Shown: one piece after another, positions 33,130 through 43,458 of the stretch
Layout of the letters: each line of letters starts with the position of its first letter
How positions within the stretch are numbered: the first letter of the stretch is position 1
Assembly: GCA_029204225.1 (NCBI GenBank)
Contig: CM055100.1
Coordinates: 15,672,600-15,736,599 of the forward strand
Direction of reading: 5' to 3'
Length of the DNA: 64,000 bases
From: Diphasiastrum complanatum
Lineage: Eukaryota > Streptophyta > Lycopodiopsida > Lycopodiales > Lycopodiaceae
The notes under the pieces: generated by a model
Told to the model about the DNA's origin: nothing
The model's input: the letters and a program-made list of their open reading frames with translations, nothing else
Databases searched by the model: none
Translations under genes and position numbers: made by a program

Positions 33130-33487
33130 TGTTACGAGCTCGTAACCAGTGCCGAACCCTAGAGAACACAGATAGGTCAGATACCACAGTCAGGGTCGTG
33201 TCCAGCGTACATGACCAACAGGGCAAGACAGTGTGAGTAGTGTGCCCCAGCACGGTCCATAGCCATGGTGGGCCTAACACAGCCTAGGGACCCTGTCAGC
33301 AGGATAGGGCCCCCAGTTGGGTCCCGACGTGCAGTCGGCCACGTCAGTGCCACGTGGCCGACACTTGGCAGTAGCATGCTACCAGTCCTCACACTGGGCT
33401 AGGAGGGGCTTACTCTATATCAGGGAGTAGGCAAGGTTGGGTGGATCAGTTAGTGTTTGTCCTACTGTGGTGTTAGGATCTATTACA
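33130..33487 (+). repeat. Gypsy 3' LTR, 358 bp, with TSD TGGCG
   Basis: Runs from TGTTACGAGC to GGATCTATTACA and is followed by TGGCG (33488-33492). It matches the LTR at 36452-36809 on the opposite strand in length and nearly in sequence (about four transitions counted by eye). Bases 2-17 form the perfect palindrome GTTACGAGCTCGTAAC. Confidence 0.95.
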
Positions 33488-33837
33488 TGGCGCCAGGTTG
33501 GCTTCCAGCACTCGTGACGAAGCTTTCAGTTGGTTAAGTCTGATGTAAGTTAGACCGCTTGCTTGGAATGGATGTTACTCGTTTGTAACGAAGCTTCGAG
33601 TTGGTTAAGTTTGATGTATGTCGGGCGGCTTGCTTGGAGGGAAGTCACCCACATCGGGACCCCCGATCTGGCATGGCGCCAGGTTGGATCTCAATGTTGG
33701 TTTTCGGAACTGCAAGTTGGTTAAGTCTGATCGTTGTTGGCGAGTTGGCTACTTGTATGTCAAGTGGGTTTGGATGGCAAGAGTTGAGGGCTGGGAAGCT
33801 AAGTCGTGGTTCCCGACTCCCTTTGGAATGCCTTACC
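33488..33837 (+). repeat. Flanking repeat region, the gypsy insertion target
   Basis: Three diverged copies of AGTTGGTTAAGT(C/T)TGAT (near 33530, 33600, 33716) and repeated CTTGCTTGGA occur here. GATCTGGCATGGCGCCAGGTTGG at 33665 resembles an unoccupied copy of the insertion site. The gypsy 3' LTR ends against TGGCG followed by CCAGGTTGG, and the matching left part (CTTGCTTGGGTGGAAGT, TCTGGCGTGGCG) is on the minus strand just beyond 36810. Confidence 0.75.
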
Positions 33838-34127
33838 TCTTTTGTCAAAAAGATGAAGGATCTGTTTCTTTCATTACACAATGCCAGAACAGAGAATGCA
33901 GTATCAGTAGAGAAGCAGCTCACCTATCTATCAAGAGCTTTACCAAGATCATTCCAGACAACCCGAACATTGCTAGCAAAGGATCCAGCTATGACACTCG
34001 AAAAGGCAGTGATCGAGATTCGAGAAGAAGTCAAAGCTCGCGAGCACCTTGATCACAAGGATGTTTTTTATCAAGCTTTCTACGACAAAAGGAGAAGCCA
34101 AAGAAACCGTTCAAGCCTAAGAGGGAG
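33838..34127 (+). pseudogene. Copia-type gag fragment (plus strand)
   Basis: Encodes FVKKMKDLFLSLHNA, LTYLSRALPRSFQTTRTLLA and MTLEKAVIEIREEVKARE, the mid-gag pattern of copia UBN2 proteins, to about 34065. A Lys/Arg-rich tail with uncertain frame follows. It has no zinc knuckle of its own. Flipping the segment 29750-34127 would place it next to, and in the same direction as, the gag C-terminus of copia element 2, which lacks exactly this part. Confidence 0.7.
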
Positions 34128-34680
34128 TCAGACCATAGTTTCCCATATTTTTTTATCTTCACCCTTAGCTAATGAAACTATGTACCTATGCTGACTAGGT
34201 ACTTCTGGTAGTTTAAGCTTTTTAACCAGGGTGTGGTTGATGAAATTATGGGTTGCCCCATCATCAACCATGACTCTTATTGACTGGTTACCAACTTTCC
34301 CATGCATACGTACTAGGTCATGCGGCCCAAAGTTGAAGGGTCTCGCTAGCATTGCAGAGGTCAGCTGGCAACAGTGTTCATGATCTTCATGATACACTTT
34401 GATCTCGGAAGCTGCCGAGTCACTGGGGAAACATACAGTCTGAACAAGATGAACTTGTTTTTTATCTTTTCTATCTTTTTTAGTGAAAGGCCCCTTGGGA
34501 CACTGTCTGACTGTGTGTCCCTTGCCCATACACACAAAGCACAAACGTTCTTGTTTCGCTTTCTCAAAATCATCTGGTTTTAAGGGCTGTATGAGTGAAG
34601 GGCGTTTCTGAGGAGCTTCACCTTTAAATTTATCTTCTTTCTTTCTTTTTAAAAATTTCTTTTTAAATTGAAAGTCTTTC
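34128..34680 (-). pseudogene. Gypsy element (5' half): zinc knuckle and protease N-terminus
   Basis: Following gag after a TAG stop at about 34678, the frame has a Lys-rich linker, the zinc knuckle CFVCMGKGHTVRQC, and the protease region VMVDDGATHNFINHTLVKKL with the catalytic DDGA. It stops abruptly after AKGEDKKIWETM at about 34136. The missing protease C-terminus is the start of the plus-strand fragment at 29755, with little or no overlap between the two. Confidence 0.9.
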
Positions 34681-35573
34681 TAAGGAAGCTGCTCAGAAAG
34701 TGGTTGCTGTCTTGCTCTCTTCCTACCCACTGAATCATCATAGATTTGAGCATATCTGAGAGCTTGCTCAAGGGTAGTAGGCGAGTTTCTCTGGACCTCT
34801 ACTTTATATTCATCTTTGAGGCCACGGACAAATCCCCTGATTTTTTGATAGTCATCCATATTTTTAATCTTTAAAATTGCTTCTCGATACTTCGAGATAT
34901 ATTGGATGAGAGATTTATCCATTACTGTTCTTTCCCAGGCTTCCCAGGCTCTATCCAGTTCATTTTCTGGTAGAAATTCTCTTAGGAAAGCTTCTTCAAA
35001 AGCTTTCCATGACCGCGGAATCTGCCCAGTCTCCTGGAAATTTAACCACCACTTATAAGCCATAGGCCCTAAAGAAAGACTGGCCTCAATTGCTTGCAAA
35101 TGGTCAGGGGTCTGTTTAAGAGCATGAATGTTCTTCCATTTGCTGAGGAAGGTTTGTAGAATATCTGCATTTCTATCCTTCTCTTCCCCATTAAAAGTAG
35201 GAGGCTTTAAATCTTTAAAAACATTGGGGTGAGACCGTAAAGTCTCACCCGAAACTGATGGAAGTGGAGAAGGGGATAACTGAGAAGTGGAGGGAAGGCT
35301 TCCTTTCGCGGAACTCAAAATCAAGTTTTTGAGTTCAGCGAACGAGTCGTCCACACTGGACTTGAAATTGGCTCATGCCAACTTCAGTTCATCCACTTCT
35401 GTTACCAATTGGAGGAACTGCTCCTTGGTAACCGGTTCGTCGAGTTCTTCGGCGAACTGTTCCTGTTCTTCTACTTCCATGGGTTCCTTCCCTTTTCTGT
35501 AAGCCAAGGCTTCTGTTTCAAGTTCGTCGAAGCCTCTCTCCGGGGGTTGATCAGGTCCCTGAGGAGTGGTCAT
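34681..35573 (-). pseudogene. Gypsy element (5' half): gag
   Basis: Begins MTTPQGPDQPPERGFDELE at 35573, has one TGA at 35373, then continues through the retrotransposon gag domain: LKPPTFNGEEKDRNADI, AYKWWLNFQETG, FEEAFLREFLPENELDRAW, IRGFVRGLKDEYKVEV. It ends near 34680. The domain is recognisably that of Ty3/gypsy capsid proteins. Two in-frame stops (35373 and about 34678) inactivate this copy. Confidence 0.9.
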
Positions 35574-36438
35574 CTTCGGAACTGGAAGAGAGCTACCTTA
35601 ACTTCTAATGAAAAAAAGTCAAAAGACTAATTTACAACTGTACAAGGTAAAGGAAAGATGACTTAGCTGGTTCTGAGGACTGTACTTCCAAAGAAATTAC
35701 GAAGAAGAACCCTCTCAGCTCTTTTACCCACGATTTCAGACCTGCTGTCCCGGAAAATCCCAGCTTGAAGCTTCAAAATGGCATCCAAATTTCCCCGGTT
35801 CTTGAGTGAACTAGCTCGTTGATCTGATTTCAGATGTGGGGCTCCAACAAACCGAGTAAAAAACGGAAAAATACAAAAAGAAATCCGGAATTTTGAAGTC
35901 CCTGCCCTCGCTGATTGGACAGCAACCTGTCTGGCCCGATTTGTCCAAATTTAGACTCAAAAATCCGCTTGAATCTCTGATTTGACCTTAGCTGGTAGGT
36001 CGCTGGTCTGTGACAAGCAAGTCTGAAGCTCAGACTTCTAGAAGACCTTTGAAATACAAGGATAAATTCTAAAATTTGTCCCCTACTGTCCAGCGTTGGA
36101 CCTGCTGTAGAAATCCGCTTCAAATCTTGCTTAATTTGTCACTGATTTCCACTCAAAACTCAAGGAAGGAGGCTGCTCTGACAGCGCTGGTCTGCATCAA
36201 ACTTCCTGACTTGAAAACGCTCCAAAATCCGGAATTTCCACTCTAAAATCGAAGTTTAAACCCTGATTGGCAGCTCTGGACCTAGCCTAGAAAGCTGATC
36301 CAAATTTTACTGTAAAAACAAGTAATCCTACGGAGATTTCCACCATAGATAGCTGGTTCTCCAGCGCTGACCCTGCTCTATCTATCTTTGCATATTAACC
36401 ACTCCCCTGCTGAAACTGAGCTCCCAAAGAAGGAGATG
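35574..36438 (-). other. Gypsy leader between PBS and gag
   Basis: About 865 bp of untranslated leader on the minus strand. No conserved coding sequence; the 35830-36123 frame has no domain. Confidence 0.75.
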
Positions 36439-36450
36439 GCTCTGATACCA
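36439..36450 (-). other. Gypsy primer-binding site (initiator Met tRNA)
   Basis: The minus strand reads TGGTATCAGAGC one base inside the LTR end, a perfect match to the plant initiator-Met PBS used by many chromoviruses. Confidence 0.9.
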
Positions 36451-36451
36451 G

Positions 36452-36809
36452 TGTAATAGATCCTAACACCACAGTAGGGCAAACACTAACTGATCCACCC
36501 AACCTTGCCTACTCCCTGATATAGAGTAAGCCCCTCCTAGCCCAGTGTGAGGACTGGTAGCATGCTACTGCCAAGTGTCGGCCACGTGGCACTGACGTGG
36601 CCGACTGCACGTCGGGACCCAACTGGGGGCCCTATCCTGCTGACAGGGTCCCTAGGCTGTGTTAGGCCCGCCATGGCTATGGACCGTGTTGGGGCACACT
36701 ACTCACACTGTTTTGCCCTGTTGGTCATGTACGCTGGACACGACCCTGACTGTGGTATCTGACCTATCTGTGTTCTCTAGGGTTCGGCACTGGTTACGAG
36801 CTCGTAACA
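36452..36809 (-). repeat. Gypsy 5' LTR, 358 bp, with TSD
   Basis: Inverted relative to the 33130-33487 LTR and the same length. Outside it lies CGCCA (36810-36814), the reverse complement of the TGGCG flanking the other LTR. The pair therefore behave as the two LTRs of a single insertion although they now point towards each other. The ORF running through it (to 37122) is an artefact. Confidence 0.94.
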
Positions 36810-38408
36810 CGCCACGCCAGACTGGACAGCCATAAACAGGTAACTTCCACCCAAGCAAGCCATCCAACTCAGCCGACAGGTTAGAGCCCGTTCCCCAAGA
36901 GCTTAACCCATTCACGTTCATGCAAGGAACACTCAGAACCACAAGCCGCGACAGATATGGAAACAACCAGTTCCTAGACCAAATGGTCCTGATAGCATAC
37001 CGCTGGCGCCACGGACCGAATGGTCCCGACGGCATACGCTGGCGTCCCGGGATACGACCCTCAGCTATGTGCCAACTTAAAAATTTGAAAGCGGCCTTAC
37101 AACTGGCGCTTTTACCGAACACTGAAACCCAGAAGGTAATCAGAGTCAGTTTGAGGAAAATCCCACTTTATTGATAAATCTGAGAAGGTTACATTTCAAG
37201 TGTGTGACCGACCCTAGTCTCCGGGGCGTTGGCATGCCAAGGCGAGAGCCATGACAACATTCCAGCAAGGGAGGCTGAGACTTGGTTGGAGCTCGCCCTG
37301 AGTCGCAACCCGCACTCCCCTATAGTATTGGTGTGATTCGGCACCCCCCTCATACCAAGCACTCTACCCAAGCTGATAAAGCACGTTTTTCTCTCTCTAA
37401 GATTTTCTCTTTCTAGAAAGTCATTTTCTCTCTCTAGATTTTATTGATCCCCAGGCTTCCTTTAATCATGCCTAGATCGTGTCAGGTGATTGCACATCGA
37501 TCTGAGCTCTCTGGACTCCGCTAGAACCGATCAAAGATTTTCAGCCATAGGAACTTGGCGCCGGCTGGATTCTGGTCACAGTGGCGCCAGGAGCAGCAGG
37601 GGTGCTGCTGGCGCCGGGGACATAGCTGGCGCCGATGGTGCCGGAAGTAAAGCTTGTAAAGGTAGCTTTACAACAAGGTGGCACTTCCGTGTAGATTCAG
37701 TTGGGTATATGCTATCATGGAACCAAGTCATCCAAGGATGTTTTGTGATAAATGGGTTGTGGTCTTTCACAACCAGGTGAGTTGGGCAAAGTTGCTTATT
37801 GCAGACCATGGCGAACTAGTATAGATTGAAATCTTGCCCACTACGTGTAGGAACTGTGTTCTTGGCCACTTGATGATGTACACTGTATGTTTGAACAGAT
37901 TCATCTATTATTCATTAGTGTGAACGTTGTGCAGAGATCACAACAGAAAAAACAAGGTGAATTTGAAGATGGTGAGCAGCTTCAGTGCACATGTTGAAAA
38001 ATGAAAAAAAAGAAAAGAAAATAAAAGATAAAAAACTAATTAGAAGGATTCAAAAATTCTTCTAGATGTTCAACTCAAACTCACATCGCATTTAGACACA
38101 TCAACTTCAAAAGAACCATCACTAGAGCATTGCTTGGGGCTATGATAGCTTAGGGCTATGGTGGAGAAGCTACAAAACAAATGGAATGGGAAAAAGAGGT
38201 GGGTTTCTTGGAATTTTAAGGGTAAGAGAGGGGGGAGGGACTCCATCCACCAATAGCACGTAATCAGTGAAATAGTCGCTAAGCCCAAGTCAAAATTCAG
38301 CAACACCAAAGCCTTCAGAAGCTCTACGTTAGTGCAGATTCGCTTCCTTTTTGTCGTCATTCCTTGTAGGACTCGGTCACTCAGAACTCTGACCACAAAT
38401 TCTCACCA
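36810..38408. other. Region between the gypsy element and the P450 gene
   Basis: Starts with the other side of the gypsy insertion site. Contains a diverged 37-bp tandem pair (36979-37015, 37016-37052; CC(A/G)AATGGTCC and CTGGCG cores). A run of GGCGCC-containing sequence (37558-37640) and CT-rich blocks (37388-37440) follow. No coding domain was recognised. Part may be the leader or LTR of copia element 2, but no edges could be fixed. Confidence 0.5.
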
Positions 38409-38417
38409 TATATATAT
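38409..38417 (+). promoter_or_regulatory. TATA box candidate of the P450 gene
   Basis: TATATATAT lies 240 bases upstream of the start codon. It would give a 5' UTR of about 215 bases rich in CT and AG, typical for plants. Confidence 0.55.
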
Positions 38418-38656
38418 GCTCCACATATTCACTGCAAAAGCAAATTGTCTCTCCTCTTCCTGCTGCAACCCCCAGTTTTTGTCTAGGAAGGAGGGAAGAA
38501 GCAAGCATCATCTTCCCAGAGGCTTGTTTAATTTGCACTTTCTGCTACTGTGAATTGGGTTGAGTTAAGCTCTTAGAGAGCAGCACTTCAGAAGAGAAAC
38601 AATCGAAAGTGAGGGTGATTGTGGTGCTTTACTGGAGTTTGATAGAGACAGAGAGT

Positions 38657-41586
38657 ATGGGTCTGGAGGTGTTGTGGGCAGTGGTGCTTGGACTTGCAGG
38701 TGTGTATTTTTTGATCTCTCTGCAATGGAACAGACAGTACAAGAAGGCGAAAGGTGCTCCACCAGGCTCCATGGGATGGCCTCTCGTGGGTGAGACATTG
38801 GAATTTATGATCACTCATGCTTCTAAAGATCCTGATGCTTTCATGGAAAAGCACAGAGCAAAGTGAGTTTACTACTTATGTTTACATTTAATTTGCAGCT
38901 AAGCATCTATATTCTAACAGATAGAAAGAGGTAGCTGATAATTATCCATAATTGCAGGTATGGGAATGTGTTCACATCCAATCTTTTTGGGAGCCCAACG
39001 ATCATCACAGCAGATGCTGAAGTGAGCAAGTTTGTTCTACAAAATGAGGGCAAATATTTCCGTGCTAGCTACCCCAAATCATTTGTAGATCTTCTGGGGA
39101 AATACTCCCTTTTGGACATCCATGGAGAGTTACACAAAAGGCTGCATGGCTTAGCTCTCAGCTTTGTAAACTCTTCCAAGCTCAAGGACTACCTGATGGA
39201 CGACGTGGAGAGATATGTGCAAAGCATGCTCAGCACTTGGCAGAACCGAGTGGTGTACGTTCAGGAGGAAGCCAAGCTGGTAAGAAATATCTCACATACA
39301 CCAAGCTAAGAAGCTCTTTTTAATGTTCTCTCAGGTAGTTATGTCAAAAGAGACGTTATGGAAGTGTGTCGATGTTAGTGATCAAAAGGTGAAACGGGTT
39401 TTGGCTGCAGATGACGTTTAGTTTGATTGCAAAGCAGCTTTTGAGCTTCCCCCCCGGAGAAAGGACGCAAAGCTTGAAAAATGAGTACTACCGTTTTGTA
39501 GCTGGATTCTTCTCCATGAGAATCAGTCTACCAGGGACAACCTACAGCAAAGCCATTCAAGTGAGTCAAATTGCAGCTCTTCCATACCTGTTAACTCCAA
39601 TTTGAGTTCGAATAGATCTATTTCCTCATACCAGGAGTGTTGCAAAATGAGGAAAAGCTGGTAAGGGTGTAAGATCACTGACCAGTTTTTGATCTGATCG
39701 ATTCTGGGTTGTGATCAGGCGAGACAGAACATTGTAAGAAAACTGACAGTGGCCATCAACGAGAGAAAGCAGGATAAGATAACTGAATACAAGGATATGC
39801 TAGCAGCACTGCTGGATGAGAAAGACGCGAACGGCGAAAGTCTTACAGATGATCAAATTATTGACAACGTTTTGGGGTTGCTTTCAGCTGGACATGAAAC
39901 CACAGCCATGAGCATGACACTTGTTGTCAAATACTTGACTGATTGCCCAAAAGCGCTGCAGCAGCTGAGGGTAAGCAGCAGTAGTGATTGAACTATTGTT
40001 CGTGCTAATTTCTGCAGAGTATGAGGGTGATTATTCTTGACTCTATTTGACTTACTCAGCTATGATGTTCTGATCACAGGAAGAACACCAAAACTTAAAG
40101 AAGAAGAAAGCCGGAGAAAGCTTGACATGGGATGATTACAAAAACATTCCATTCACGCAAAATGTAAGACCTTGTCTCCAACTACTACTTAAATATTTTA
40201 TGTTATGCAAGTTAGCCACAAACAGTTTTGGAAAATCAGGCAACCTTTCACTTATAAGGTTGTTATTTTTTATCTGTGCAGGTAATAAACGAAACTCTCA
40301 GACTGGCAAACATTGCCCTATCTGTATTTCGAGAAGCCACTCAAGATATCGAGATCAAAGGTGATCATCCATCCACTATTTGTTAAATCGTCAAAGTTAA
40401 CCTGATTAATAAATACTCATTCTGCGCAGCTCGCTGCCACTCACATTTTACAACAGTAGCATTAAGGGAGGTCCTCCCTTCGAGAAAGAAAATAATATCG
40501 CTAGAGGTAGGAAAGAAGGCTACACCTTAGTGTGAACTCCAGTAGAAGATGGGAGAATCACCTGTTAGGCTTTATCCACCATGCTCTCCAGTAACCCTAT
40601 AGCTAGCCTTAAGCAAATTAGGCAGTTTTTGATACATTACAGAGAGAAACATGTTCAACAGAGCTCCATCAGCAATTTGGAGGACACAATGTCGAACCCT
40701 GGGTTTGTCTCACTCCAATTGACAATAGAGCCTTACCTTAGTAAGCTTGTCAACAAAGTCTTATAGGAGTCAAGCATTAGCTTCAGTGTGTTCACCAAGA
40801 AGTACATAGTGTATGTAGCCTAGCCTTATGCTCATGATGGGATAATAATACTTGAGCATAACCCAATCGAATAACTGCTGTTGATTGCTCCTTGCTCTGA
40901 ACGAGAGATTCTTAATACATTGCCTTTGGGTAGCTGATTATCAATGGTGTTGCACATAATATGCTTTAAGCTACTTTGTGATTATCCTATTTGCTTACGT
41001 GTTTAGGCTACACACTTCCAAAAGGATGGAAAGTAATGCCTTACTTCAGAGGTCTGCATCTGGACCCAGCTCTTTACAAGGATGCTAAGAAGTTTGACCC
41101 CTGGAGATGGGAGGTAAGCATAAATAAAAAGTCTCATTTGCTGCTAGTTTTTGGTAGAAGATGAGTTTGTGGATCAGAGCTCAACAGTTTTTACTGAAGA
41201 AATTCATTCTTATATCTGTGTTCTGTCTACCAGGAAAGGATTCCCAGTGCCAATTTCACCCCTTTTGGAGGTGGCCCAAGATTATGCGTTGGACTTGAGC
41301 TAGCAAGGATCGAGCTCTCTTGTTTTCTTCACCATTTAGTAACCAGATTCAGGTTAGTGTGCTGAACGAGTTAGTGTAACTGGATTCCAATTTATGCCCC
41401 TGATCACAACAAGATCCAAAGCAGAACAACATGGATTAGCTGGTATTGTTGGCTTATTATGAATATTGTTAATGATTGTCTTGCAGCTGGAAGCCTGTGG
41501 AGGAAGATTATGTCGTTGCTTTCCCAGTCACCAATATGAAGAAAAAATTACCCATTGTGGTGAAACTCTTGAATCCAGATCAGTGA
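38657..41586 (+). CDS. CYP90A: CYP90A-like cytochrome P450 (brassinosteroid oxidase family)
   Basis: Nine exons with GT-AG introns join in frame: 38657-38862, 38958-39279, 39411-39560, 39719-39970, 40080-40163, 40282-40360, 41007-41113, 41234-41352, 41487-41586. The product is 472 residues. It has an N-terminal membrane anchor (about 5-22), a proline hinge [12 protein letters not shown] (34-45), the oxygen-binding AGHETT (283-288), ExxR as ETLR (342-345), FDPWRW (394-399) and heme loop [10 protein letters not shown] with ligand Cys418. The CYP85-clan features (QNEGKYF, PLPxxT-type [16 protein letters not shown]-like LPKGWKV) fit CYP90A best. CPD/CYP90A enzymes oxidise brassinosteroid precursors at C-3 on the ER. 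CYP90 sister families or CYP720/724 are less likely alternatives. The start is the first ATG; an in-frame GTG at 38609 is not used. Every key residue is intact. Confidence 0.9.
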
Positions 41587-41857
41587 CAGCTACTGAAGCA
41601 CTAAGCGGCAACAATAGAAGGACTATAAAACCATCTCCAATAGATCCATCCACCATCTTTATAAGCTCATCCTTTCTGCTATGTCGACGTTGACTTTCCC
41701 AGTCACCAATGTGAAGAAAAAATTACTCATTGTGGTGAAACTCTTTCAGATCAGTGACAGCTACTGCAGCAACCAAACGGAAACAATAGAAGGACTATAA
41801 AACCATCTCCAACTGATCCATCCACCATCTTTATAAGCTCATACTTTCTGCTATGCA
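41509..41857 (+). repeat. Tandem duplication of the P450 last exon end and 3' UTR
   Basis: The second half of exon 9 plus about 100 bases of 3' UTR (41509-41683) is repeated downstream (41682-41857), with a period of about 175 bp. The copy repeats TTTCCCAGTCACCAAT, GTGGTGAAACTC, the stop region CAGTGACAGCTACTG and CCATCCACCATCTTTATAAG. The downstream copy is outside the ORF and carries substitutions and small indels. It probably forms part of a longer 3' UTR. Confidence 0.9.
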
Positions 41858-42797
41858 CACTGCATAGCAACAGGCAGCAATAAATACTATCGGCCTCTTG
41901 CAACCAGATCAACTCCTAAGCTCTAACGTAGTCAAGTGTGCAGCAGTTATATTTGAAGCCATCCTTTTTGGAGAAGAAGGCTGACTACAATCAGCTTTTC
42001 ATGCAGAAACCAGAACTATTCTTGTTGAAGCATCCAAGAGTCTTAAGTAAGTTGTAATGCCTAGTACTCAGGTTGCAAAAATAAAGCACTTACAAATATT
42101 AGAAGGAAATTGGTCATAAAGAAAAGGATACACGAGTCTATTCACATGAGGCCAAAGGTATGATAATTCTTTCTTTGAGATATTAATAAAATATACTCTG
42201 ATCTGAAACCTGTGAAAGCTTAATTCTTGCTCTTCTGAATTGGCTCCAAAATTTTCATCCCACCAAGCAAATGTTTCTCGTAAGTGTTTATTTGAAATCC
42301 TATATATATATGTATGTAGAGAGACACACACACACACACGTGCAGGCTTCCTTCATTCCTCCTGTGCTTTCTCTGAAATATGTGCTTAAAATGTACATCA
42401 CATGCATATAGTCCTGCATAAACTTCAAACTCGTCCCCTTTACAATCCTAACTTCCCATTTTCATACTGAAACATCTATTTGAACCTACTTCCCCTTTTT
42501 GATGTCTAGCTGCACTTAACGATTAATGGGAAGTGTTGTTGTCACATGTCACAGCCCATTGATCTGATAAAATGTTCGTAACTAATAAAACCTTCTCATG
42601 ACCCTCCAAAGTTGGAGAGAACTCGATGATGGAAGGGATAAATTCGACAAAATGAAGAGTCCTATGTTTGCATTCACCTTAAATTGAAGTCATATGTTTT
42701 TCTGGTCTCTACCTATTCAAAAATCTTATTCAAGCTTTGTGATGGTCTCAAATTAAAACTAAGAATTACATAATATATCCATGTGAAACTTAAAACT
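41858..42797. other. P450 3' flank, nothing recognised
   Basis: AT-rich DNA with a short (CA)n near 42326. No gene was seen; the frame 42068-42337 has no domain. Confidence 0.5.
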
Positions 42798-43132
42798 CAT
42801 TTTCTCAATGAGAGTACATCACATATATATAGATCCATGGACTCTCCTCCTACTTTGAGTTGAATTGGAGTTGTGGATCCACCTCTCAAGCTATCTAGAC
42901 TTATCCAAGCCACCTCACTATGTCTAATTGTGCCACCTAGTCTTTTCATGCATTAAATGTGGCATGTAAAGTACAAATGGCAATTCCTATGGTAGCTCGA
43001 GTTTCTACTTCTACCTACCTTGAATATTTTATTCTACGATGGGTCTTTACTAAGCCAAAAGAGCTCAATTCATCTTTGGCATTTTTAGGACCCATACTCA
43101 CAACATTAGATAGATTTTTCAATATTTTGACA
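42798..43132 (-). repeat. Copia A LTR fragment, 335 bp
   Basis: Aligns without gaps to 54068-54402, the first 335 bp (in element orientation) of the 3' LTR of copia element A. About seven substitutions were counted by eye. It ends at the same TGTCAAAATATT terminus and is truncated at the other side. Confidence 0.93.
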
Positions 43133-43372
43133 GTTTGTTGATGATGAGACATTAGAAGCCTCTTCTGAGGACTGAGACTACTTCTTGTGTTGTGTTTCGG
43201 ATTGCATGACATATATAATAGTACTTGTTTTGGGGTGTTTTGTGACTTTGTGTAGCTATGATCACGAGTGAATTTCAAAAACTTTTATGCAAAGAGTGCA
43301 TTAGATGGTCACATAATGTTTGGTTTGATTGATGAAGGTAGTTAGATTTTAAAAATTTAGAAAAATATACTG

Positions 43373-43376
<4 letters not shown>

Positions 43377-43454
<78 letters not shown>
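43377..43454. repeat. (AG)n microsatellite, about 78 bp
   Basis: A pure AG tract that adjoins repeat R1 copy 1. A shorter one adjoins R1 copy 2 at the equivalent position (58150-58172). Confidence 0.97.

Positions 43455-43458
<4 letters not shown>

Noticed and set aside
36703-37122. 139-residue minus-strand ORF
   Set aside because: It runs through the gypsy LTR into flanking repeat and has no conserved domain.
38609-38656. Upstream extension of the P450 by 16 codons
   Set aside because: The extension starts at GTG, not ATG. The first ATG at 38657 gives the expected family N-terminus and total length.
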